NCBI GenBank assembly: GCA_003550325.1
Contig: QKWP01000117.1
Coordinates: 284,591-348,590, forward strand
Direction: 5' to 3'
Length of the DNA: 64,000 bases
Source: Gigaspora rosea
Lineage: Eukaryota; Glomeromycota; Glomeromycetes; Diversisporales; Gigasporaceae
Of this stretch, positions 55,714 to 64,000 are shown in pieces. Position 1 is the first letter of the stretch. Each line of letters begins with the position of its first letter. Below the pieces are notes generated by a model, which made no database searches, was not told the origin of the DNA, and saw only the letters and a list, made by a program, of their open reading frames with translations. The position numbers and the translations under genes are program-made.

Positions 55714-58548
55714 CCCTTAAACCGTCCAGCGGGCAAATTTGCCCCCTAAATTTTTTTTATTTGGTTTTTTTGTAATTGCACCCGATTTTATTATGGCTTA
55801 CCCCACCCATTACTGAGCCAAAATGGGAGTTTATTACATCATCGATCACCCATAATTTTTATGTCATAGTGTGTTCAATTTGTTAGACACAATGTTGATC
55901 AGAACTTTGAGTAATTTGATAATCAAAAAAAAAAAAAAACAAAAAAAAATTTACCTTTTACAAAAATAATATGCCTACAAATCCGCTAGCTTCTAGTTCG
56001 TCGTCTTCGAGTTCATCGTCTTTGCGTTTGTCGTCTTTGCGTTCGTCGTCTTTTCACTTTGAGAATAACGAGACATGTGCCGACGACGAAGAATACATAC
56101 CAGTTTTGTCGTTTCGCCAGCATGACTTGGACAATATGGAGTCTAATGAGTAAGAAGATGAGGATGAGGAGGAAAATACCATGGAAATAAACACTAGAAG
56201 TGTTCGAAAAAGGAAACGTAAACCAGCAGATGCAGTGAAGAGAGAATTACCACCACCACCAGACTTTGAACCACTTGTTCAGAGTCCATTTCGTCGAGCG
56301 AAGATCCGGTTGCCACCACACTTTGATGTCGGTGTTTCTAAACCGGTCGATTTTTTTTTTCTTTTTTTTACGGACAATATGATTGACACAATTGTAGCAA
56401 ATACTAATCAGTATACAGCAACAAAAAATGCCAGTGTTACCAGTAGGCAATGGGTGGATGTAAACCACAAGGAGGTTGTTACTTGGCTCGCTCTTGTTAT
56501 CTACCAAGGGCTGTTCAAAATGCCTTCTATAAATCAGTATTGGAATGAAGACCCGAGGCTCCCCATTCATAGCATTTCAAAGCAAATGCCATTAAAACGC
56601 TTTGAACAAGTAAAAAGGTTCCTGCATGTTTCCCCCTCGACTCAACAATTGAAAATTATTTTGAAAAGGTGGAGCCGTTGCTTTCGCACATCTGTGATGC
56701 TTCTAAAAGTTATTACGTACCAAGTACGAACGTTGCAGTGGATGAAATGATAATTAGGTTTTCTGGAAGAAGCATTCACACGGTTAGAATGAAGAACAAG
56801 CCCACTCCGGAGGGTTTCAAGATTTTTTCGCTTTGCGAATCTGGGTACACATACACATTCCTACCAACTTCTCGTATTTCTCCGAGTGACGTGGAAAAAG
56901 TAAATGGTTTTGGTCGAATTGGTTGTTTAGTACTGCATCTCATCGAGCAACTTCCACATCAGCAATTCCTGTTCAATGTATATATGGATAATTACTTTTC
57001 CAATGTACCTCTTTTCCAGTATCTTCGACGAATTGGCATTGAAGCTTGTGGAACTATCCGAAAAACATCCTCCGGGTTCCCAAAAGAGCTAAGAGTAGAT
57101 AAAAATGTTAAATGTGATTGGGATGTACGCTCTGGCGTTGTGGTAGATGGTGCGTTGGCTGTCTTCTGGCAAGATAATGGGCCGGTTACGATGTTAACAA
57201 CGATTCATGGTCTTTCTGGCAAAGAGTGGGAAGTAGAAAGAATAAGACGTCGACCAAGGGAAACAAGTACCAACACAGAGAAGGTGCGCGCGGTATTTGG
57301 TTCCGATTCCAAAAAAAAATTAAAGATCCCTAAAATAATCGACGACTACAACAACAACATGAACGGTGTGGATGTCGCAGACCAACTGCGCTCCTATTAC
57401 AATACCCAGCAGACGGCTTGGCGAAATTGGTTTCCTCTTTTTTTTTGGCTGCTGGATACCGCCATAGTAAATGCATATCGCATTGCCCACACCTTGGAGT
57501 CAGTGCAAAGCCACAAAGAATTCAGCACCGAACTTGTTTGGGGCCTAATTGATTCGGCTGACGAAATTCAATTAAGGGATGCAGAAAAAAAAAAAACCGA
57601 TTATTCAAAAAAAAAAATGATCCGACCAAAGGTTACAAAAAATTATGTAATTCCGGATCAACAGTTGGCGCCAGGGAATCATTTTGCGGTGTGGAAGAAA
57701 CAAAAAGAAGGGTGTCAATGGTGTGCGTGGCTGGCGTGTAAAAAAAAATTGGATATGGATCGTAAAACACCTCACCAGAGTCAGGTTTGGTGCGTGGCAT
57801 GTAATGTGCCTTTATGTTGTAATACAAAACAGAATTGTTTTATTGAGTTTCACACTGTAAAATAAAGTGAATTTTTAAACAAAATGAGCCTTTAAATATT
57901 GTTAGTTTTATACAATTTTTTTTTTTTTTAATGATCTTAAATTTTAATTAAATTGATGGGTCACGGGAACTTAATATTATTAAATAAACTTTTCATCGTG
58001 ATGCAATCTTGATTTGAAAATAGTTAATTATGCGATTATTTTTTTTTATATAAATAAGAAGCAGATTAGAATTTTTTTTTTTTCCTTTTACTGATTTTTT
58101 TTTTTCTTGCCAATAAATTAATTTACCCGAATTTTAATTAATCGAAGTACTTGAGAATGCATAAATTATGCCCATAATTGAGTTTGTATATTTCTAATAA
58201 TATGATGATATTTTATTGTTTAGCTGTGTAAATCGTGTTCACTAAGTTTTTTTTCGGTTAAGTACTTAGGGTCAAATCGGCCGGAAAGACCCAAAATTTT
58301 GAGTTACACAGAATAATTCACAGTTTCGGCGTGGCGTATTTTGCGTAATTTAAATTTGCGCATTTTTGTTTAGGATAAAAAAGGCATGCGTTATGCCTGA
58401 CCGTGTGATTTCTATTTGGCCCGAACTCTCGGAAGTTTGTCTAGCTTATTTGGGTGAAGATTTTCATAAAAAAATTTTTATTGTATTTATTTTTTTGCAA
58501 CCAATTTTTAGCGGGCAAATTTGCCCGCTAAAATGGACGGTTTAAGGG
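55714..58548 (+). mobile_element. piggyBac-family transposon, nearly complete, 2835 bp
   Basis: TIR CCCTTAAACCGTCCA at 55714 and its complement TGGACGGTTTAAGGG ending 58548. Next to each is the palindrome GCGGGCAAATTTGCCCGC (perfect at 58511-58528; GCGGGCAAATTTGCCCCC at 55729-55746), a likely transposase-binding site. The transposase lies at 55971-57865. Flanks read CATTAT and ATATAT, not TTAA; TTAA instead lies at positions 4-7 of each terminus. A 637-bp derivative is at 51973-52609. Confidence 0.85.
55971..57865 (+). pseudogene. piggyBac transposase (PGBD4-like), one stop and one frameshift
   Basis: Catalyses cut-and-paste transposition with a DDD RNase H-like domain. The ATG at 55971 opens a Ser-rich, then acidic N-terminus. 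An in-frame TAA at 56151-56153 is followed in the same frame by an acidic stretch and a basic KRKRK segment (56199 onward). The frame runs through FEQVKRFLHVS and shifts at the C5 run 56632-56636, where one base seems to be missing. The remaining frame is open to TAA 57863-57865. Catalytic Asp codons are all present: AVDEMIIRFSGR (56741), VYMDNYFSN (56987) and MNGVDVADQLR (57371, with a further Asp at 57380). The C-terminus is a Cys/His cluster, CQWCAWLACKK ... WCVACNVPLCC ... CFIEFH, the zinc-binding region of the family. Total length is typical, near 630 codons. Only two lesions, so inactivation is recent or partly sequencing error. Confidence 0.9.
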
Positions 58549-58584
58549 ATATATAATATAAATAGCAATTTATAGATATCATAT

Positions 58585-58830
58585 TGTGATTAGGCTTTGT
58601 GGTTGCAATAGCAGTGCAAGGACCTCATGTTAAAATTAGACATCATGGCTGCAATAGCAGTTCAAAGACCTCAGGTTGATAATTAGGCTCTGCGGCTGCA
58701 ATAGTATGCAAGAACCTCATGCTGTGATTAGGCCCTAGTTGCAATATTAGTGCAAGGACCTTATGTTGCTGTAATTAGGCTCGGCAGCTACAATAGTAGT
58801 AGCAATAGAAGCAGGTTTATTTTTGGCACA
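58585..58830. repeat. GCAATAGCAGTGCAAGGACC tandem repeat, block 2
   Basis: About five degenerate units (TTGTGATTAGGCTTTGTGGT, TGCAATAGCAGTGCAAGGAC). Confidence 0.8.
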
Positions 58831-61005
58831 AATATGGGCTATATGAGGTTGGGACAGCAAAGCAGTTATGTTGTACTGGAACAAAAAGTTACAGTTTTCG
58901 AGGAAGATGCATTTTGCTAGCTAGTGATCCTCTTCTATATATTTGCCAGATTTGTAAATAAAGGCAGTTAGTTGGTTTGAATAAAGTCAGCTGATCGAGC
59001 AATAATAATGAAAAGCCTTTTACAAAGTGACAGATTAATCATTATTGTGAGCACAGATGACTTTATGACTGGTCATATACAGGTTTTTGTATATATCCTT
59101 TTATAGTTATTCTTTGGTTATTGTTGTAATATTTTGTAACTTGTATATACAGATAATTTTGAATTTTTATATGATTTGAAATTTATATTGTTATAATTAT
59201 TGTTAGATTAGTAATAGAGGTAAGGGGGCTTCCAGAAATTAGCTGGTTTCAAAGGGTAGGTGGGTCAGCTAAAGTATCAGGTATAATTCTGGCCAAAATT
59301 TTATAATTCTGGCCAAAGTTACAAAATTATTTTTGACCAAAATATAGATTTATTAACAATATTTAATAATTAATAATTTTAATTTACTGGATCAAATTTA
59401 ATTATAGATTTATTAACAATATTTAATAATTAATAACTTTTAATTTACTAGATCAAATTTAATGATTTAATTACCAAAATAATCCTCCCAATGAGAGGAT
59501 TCTAGTAACCAAAATTATTAAAATCTAATCACTGGATTCTAAGATCAGAATAGATATATGTTACTATAAAAGTTTTATAATTTATAAACCATTTATAATA
59601 ACACAAATTTATTCTGATCTCTGAATCCTGTAATTGGATTTTTATGAGTTTGGGCTTGCAAGAATTCTCTCATTGAGCTGATCATTTTGGTAGTTAAATT
59701 ATCGAAATTGGCCTAGTAGAACAAAAGTTATTAACAATTAAAATTAATTTTCAATTGTTAATAACTTTTGATCTACTGGGCCAATCTTGGTGATTCAACT
59801 ATCAAAATGATCATCTCAATAAGAGGATTCTAGAAAGACCAAAATAATCAAAATCTAATTACTGGATCCTAACCTAAGATCAGTATTAATTTATTAAAAA
59901 ATTATAAACTATTTATAGTAATACAAATTTATTCTGATCTCTGGATCATGTGATTGAATTTTTATAATTATGGGCTTGCTAGAATTCTCTTATTAAGCTG
60001 ATCATTTTGGTAGTTAAATCATCGAAATTGGCCTAGTAATCAAAAGTTATTAACAATTGGAAATTAATTTTTAATTGTTAATAACTTTTGATCTACTGGG
60101 CCAATTTCAATAATTTAACTACCAAAATGATCACTCAATGAGAGGATTCTAGCAAGCTCAAATTGTAAAAATCCAATTACAGAATCCAGAGATCTGAATA
60201 AATTTGTATTATTATAGATAGTTTATAATTCTTTAATAAATTATAAAACTTCTATAGTAACACAAATCTATTCTGATCTTAGGGTCCAGTGATTAGATTT
60301 TAATAATTTGGGCTTGCTAGAATTTTCTTATTGAGGTGATCATTTTGGTAGCTGACATCGAAATTGGCCCAGTAGGTCAAAAGTTATTAACAATTAAAAT
60401 TAATTTTCAATTGTTAATAACTTTTGATCTACTGGGCTAATTTTGATAATTTAACTACCAAAATGATCAGCTCAATGAGAGGATTCTTGCATGCCCAAAA
60501 TTGTAAAAACCAATTACAGGATCCAGAGAACAGAATAAATTTGTATTACTATAAATGGTTTATAATTTTTTAATAAATTATAAAACTTCTATAGTAACAC
60601 AAATATATTCCAATCTTAGAATCCAGTAATTAGATTTTAATGATTTGGGCTTGCTAGAATCCTCTTATTGAGAGGATCATTTTGGTTGTTAAATCATTGA
60701 AACTGGCCCAGTAGATCAAAAGTTAATTACTATTAAATATTATATCTAACTTTTTAATAATCGTAAAATCTAATTGGCTAATTGGGGTATTAGGTGGGGT
60801 TGGTGGGTAGGAGTGAGGTGGGCTCATAGTAAAAAAAAAATTAGCTGATTTCTGGAAGCCCCCTAAGGGATAATGGCTATAGCCAAGTATAAACTAGTAA
60901 TATAGGAGGAGTATTTAAAATCAATGATTTCAGTGAAGAAGGTTATTTTTCTTTTTGCTATTACTTGCCTTGTGAAGGCTGGCTCTATTGCCCTCCTTTA
61001 TCTAC
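58831..61005 (+). repeat. higher-order repeat block, copy 2, split by a Harbinger-like element
   Basis: AGATGACTTTATGACTGG ... TTATTGTTAGATTAGTAATA up to 59223, resuming at 60864 with GGGATAATGGCTATAGCCAA ... GTGAAGAAGG. Copies 1 and 3 show the uninterrupted sequence. Confidence 0.7.
59224..60863. mobile_element. PIF/Harbinger-like element with empty sites in window, 1640 bp
   Basis: TIR GGGGGCTTCCAGAAATTAGC / GGGGGCTTCCAGAAATCAGC, TSD TAA (59221-59223 and 60864-60866). The related site near 62971 reads GAGGTAAGGGATAAT without insert, confirming both ends. The interior has about eight alternating inverted modules containing TTTTGATCTACTGGGCCAAT and ACCAAAATGATC. No transposase. Confidence 0.88.
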
Positions 61006-61019
61006 TCGAAGTTAAGCAA

Positions 61020-61155
61020 GCAGTATTGTTATTTCAGACTTTATAGCTGCATTTGCAGTGCAAGAATCGTTGTCTATTTTTGGTTTCACAGTTACAGTAG
61101 CAGTGCAAGAACCTGTTGTGTATCTGGCTCTATAGCTAAAAGTAGCAGTGCAAGG
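61020..61155. repeat. GCAGTGCAAGGACC tandem repeat, block 3 (left part)
   Basis: About three units (GTTACAGTAGCAGTGCAAGA, GCTCTATAGCTAAAAGTAGC). Continues beyond the hAT insertion at 62455-62560. Confidence 0.8.
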
Positions 61156-62454
61156 CAGTGATGGCAAATGACCTGAAATGACCCAAATGACTCAAATGAC
61201 CAATGACCGGTCATTGGGTCATTTCAAGAATGAAATGACCTATTGGGTCATTTGAATTTTATTGGTGGAAATAACATTTAATTAAAGCTTGATTAAATTA
61301 TGAAATTTGAAGTCAACAATAATTCAAAATATTGAATATTTAATACTCACGCTAAGATTTGATCAATTTATAATTTTTTAAGTCATTTATTCCAGTTCTC
61401 GAAAGTAATATTTAGCTTTAAACAAAAGCCAGGTTGTCCTATGCTAAATTACCGTGATTGATTTCAGAAACTCCGGATCATATAACATCGTTAAGAAACT
61501 TACCATCGAATCTAATCCCGTGACCTCATATTAGAGCCTCGTGACATAATCTAGATCTATTCGACCCTAGTTACCTGGACCAGTCTATCCACGCCTCAAT
61601 CGAAGCCTTACCATTGTTAGTCGATTTTAGTTACACGGAGGGTTCATTTAGCCTTTCACAACGTATATACATAATGAGGTTTATGATACGTATCAATAGC
61701 AAAAAAAGATTTTTAATTAATTAAAATTAAATTAGTAATAACTTTCCGTTTGAAGTCAAATTCATTCGTTTATATATACATTTGAGTTTAATATATGACA
61801 CGTTAATGTGTTACCTAGCACATTAACATGCTTTCTAACACTACTAAGCCCAACACGTTGACACATTTTACTTATTTGCGTGGGTAATACAAACCAAAAA
61901 AGGAAATCCGATTTTGTAAATAAACTAAGTGCATGAAATAAAAATTTAGGGTTAGGGTCTTAAGGTTAGAGACTATAGGTTAGAGTGATGCTTACAATAT
62001 GTAAAATTTCATTCCCGTCATTTGCACCAAGGTCGATTTAAAACATTAGTTTTCATTTTTTTCTTCTTTTGCGCGTTTGGGCTGGAATAATCAAACTTTG
62101 CACTCTCCGATTGGCTATTCCCTCTCCAGGAGTTTGCATTACCTGCGCAAATAAGTGGATGCCACGTTTGACGTGCTATCTAGAATTTTATCCCTTAACA
62201 CGTATCGTATTAACACGTTAACGGGCGATTATATGTCAATCATCAAGTTTACACGGGTTTTGACTACCATATCACTACTAATAACCCAAATGACCTTCAA
62301 ATGACCCCAGACATTTGCAAATGACTATGGTCATTTGGTCACGAGTCATTTGCAAATGACCCAAAATTCAAATGACCTATAATGACTGGTCATTTCAGGG
62401 TAATTTGAGGTCATTTAAAAATTTTTTAAATGACCAGGTCATTTACCATCACTG
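61156..62454. mobile_element. hAT non-autonomous element, CAGTGATGGCAAATGACC, 1299 bp
   Basis: Perfect 8-bp TSD GTGCAAGG (61148-61155 and 62455-62462) lying within the tandem-repeat unit. TIRs CAGTGATGGCAAATGACC / CAGTGATGGTAAATGACC. Ends are packed with AAATGACC / GGTCATTT words. The ~1 kb core is ordinary-looking DNA containing an R2 repeat (61948-62130) and CACATTAACATGC/AACACGTTAACGG phrases. No transposase frame. Confidence 0.92.
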
Positions 62455-62560
62455 GTGCAAGGACTAGTTGTATTTGCTCCATAGCTTCAAGTAGTAATAC
62501 AAGGACCAATTTTTGTTTTGGCTCCGCAGCTACAAGTGGTAGTGCAAGAACAATAAGAAT
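62455..62560. repeat. GCAGTGCAAGGACC tandem repeat, block 3 (right part)
   Basis: Two to three units (GCTCCATAGCTTCAAGTAGT, GCTCCGCAGCTACAAGTGGT). Confidence 0.75.
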
Positions 62561-62569
62561 AAATCTTGC

Positions 62570-63095
62570 TTATATTGGCAGGAACACAGTTACTAGTTCT
62601 CTTTATAGCTATGGAAAGATTTGATAGTTTCTCTCTATAGGAAAGTATTTTGATCTGTGAATAGTTTCAAATTAACACTTTTCTTGTAGTACATACCAAA
62701 AAGCCTGTTAACAAAATAACAGGGCGATCATTATCGTGAAATCAAATGACTCTATGACCAGTTATATTACAGGTTTTTTATATATTCTTTTATGGTTATT
62801 CTTTGACTATTGCCATTATATATTGAAATCGTATTTACAGAAAGTATCCTTTTATGGTTATTCTTTGATTTTTGTTGTAAGATTTTGTAACTTGTATTTA
62901 TAGGTAATCTCAGATTTGTATATGATTTTGAAATTTACATTGTTATGATTATTGTTAGATCTGTAATAGAGGTAAGGGATAATTGCTATAGCCAAGTATA
63001 AACCAGTTATATGGGAAGAGTAAAATCTCAGGGAAGAAGGCTATCTCTTTTTTAGCTATTGATCGCCTTGTGAAGACTAGCTCTATTGCCCCAAA
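62570..63095 (+). repeat. higher-order repeat block, copy 3 (uninterrupted)
   Basis: CAGCTATGGAAAGATTTGAT-like start, TCAAATGACTCTATGACCAG, a short internal duplication (CTTTTATGGTTATTCTTTGA twice), TTGTTAGATCTGTAATAGAG, GGTAAGGGATAATTGC, GCCAAGTATAAACCAG. Confidence 0.65.
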
Positions 63096-63124
63096 ATTCA
63101 AGCAAGCAGCATTGTTTTTATGTT

Positions 63125-63565
63125 ATATTAGGCTCTATGGCTTCATTGGTAGTGCAAGGACCTGTTGTGTACCTGGCTCTATGGCTGCAAGTGGCAGTAC
63201 AAGAACCAGAGGTAGTTGGCTTCACAGCTGCAAATGGCAGTGCAAGGACCTTTTGTGTACCTGGCTCTATAGCTGCAAGTAGCAGTGCAAGGACCAGAGG
63301 TAGTTGGCTTCTCGGCTGCAAGTAGTAGTGCAAGAACCAGTTGTTGTATTTGGCTCCACGGCTGCAAATGGCAGAGGTAGTTGGCTCTATGACTGTGAGC
63401 AGTAGTGCAAGAACCTGTTTTGTACCTGACTCCACAGCTACAAATAGCAGTGCAAGGACTAGTTGTTGTATCTGGCTTCACGGCTGCAAGTAGCAGTGCA
63501 AAAACCAGTTGTTGTATTAGCTCACGGCTGCAAGTGGTAGTGCAAGGACCATAAGAATAAACCTT
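63125..63565. repeat. ~45-bp GCTGCAAGTAGCAGTGCAAG tandem repeat, block 4
   Basis: About nine to ten units of GGCTGCAAGTAGCAGTGCAA, alternating with GACCAGTTGTTGTATTTGGC or GACCAGAGGTAGTTGGCTTC. Best preserved of the blocks. The reading frames on both strands are repeat artefacts. Confidence 0.9.
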
Positions 63566-63664
63566 ACTCATACCAGCAAGAACACATTACCAATTTTCTT
63601 TTCAGCTATGGAAAGATTTGATGGTTTTCCTTTATATGAAGGCTTGAATAAAGTCAGCTAATCA

Positions 63665-63950
63665 AGCAATAATAATTTTATTAAGATTAGATGTAATATA
63701 AAAATTTTTACAAAAAACAGATAGCTCTAAATTTTATTAGGAAACCATCTATTGCATCCTAATTAAAAAAATATTTTTTGTAAATTTTACTAATAGCCAC
63801 AATGACTACTATATTTTTCTAATCTTAACTCTAATTATAATGCAGTTTTTTTAATCTTAATTTTATATATATTTTTATTTAGAAAACCAAACATATTTGT
63901 TTTGATTATCATAATATACTTTATTCTAAATTTTGATTGGTCAAAATTAC
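63665..63950 (+). repeat. R1-family copy at window end
   Basis: TAAGATTAGATGTAATATAA, then AGGAAACCATCTATTGCATC and AAAATATTTTTTGTAAATTT in the R1 order. Confidence 0.5.
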
Positions 63951-64000
63951 AGAATTACAGAGTGATTAATTTTTTGTGAGAGCACAACCTAAGATAATAA

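Noticed and set aside
55714..58548. A standard TTAA duplication for the piggyBac
   Set aside because: The bases outside CCC/GGG are TTAT and ATAT, not TTAA; left as an open question in the findings.
63118..63571. Cys/Ser-rich ORFs of 105-130 residues near the window end
   Set aside because: Repeat translation of the ~45-bp GCAGTGCAAGG array.

Overview
Eukaryotic, very AT-rich (roughly three quarters A+T by eye), transposon-dominated DNA. The best guess is an arbuscular mycorrhizal fungus (Glomeromycotina, Rhizophagus/Gigaspora type). This rests on an LRR protein with a basic repeat tail, Sel1-repeat arrays, short-intron tyrosine-kinase-like genes and 85-90 bp GT-AG introns. The organism is inference; no rRNA, tRNA or marker gene confirms it.

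Layout. 0.1-1.3 kb: relic of a pogo/Tigger-type DDE transposase. 2.2-8.6 kb: two tandem kinase-like pseudogenes with matching intron positions and phases; one intron of each is swollen to 1.7 and 2.9 kb, and each swollen intron contains a foldback element. 9.8-10.8 kb (minus): an LRR gene with an in-frame TAG. 11-28 kb: no convincing gene; two degenerate satellite or tandem fields and many non-autonomous DNA transposons, most notably an element at 19.9-21.9 kb carrying a tandem array of intron-like units. 28.5-30.3 kb (plus): the one clearly intact gene, a two-exon membrane-anchored glycosyltransferase. 30.3-51 kb: more non-autonomous elements, retroposed 3' ends, a SINE-like head, a second ~195-bp satellite and a sister of the 19.9-kb element. 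51.3-64 kb: a degenerate higher-order repeat containing a decayed Sel1 gene, itself interrupted by a TA-flanked element, then a nearly intact piggyBac transposon at 55.7-58.5 kb.

Many element boundaries are fixed directly from the sequence because target-site duplications (TSDs) can be read: 9 bp (Mutator type), 8 bp (hAT type), TAA (PIF/Harbinger type) and TA (Tc1/mariner type). Only the piggyBac encodes a recognisable near-complete transposase; the other bounded elements must rely on enzymes encoded elsewhere.

Assembly caution. Single n characters at 21029, 26660 and 36845 are each flanked by direct duplications, and N runs occupy 23276-23334 and 47625-47663. Repeat counts next to these positions are unreliable.
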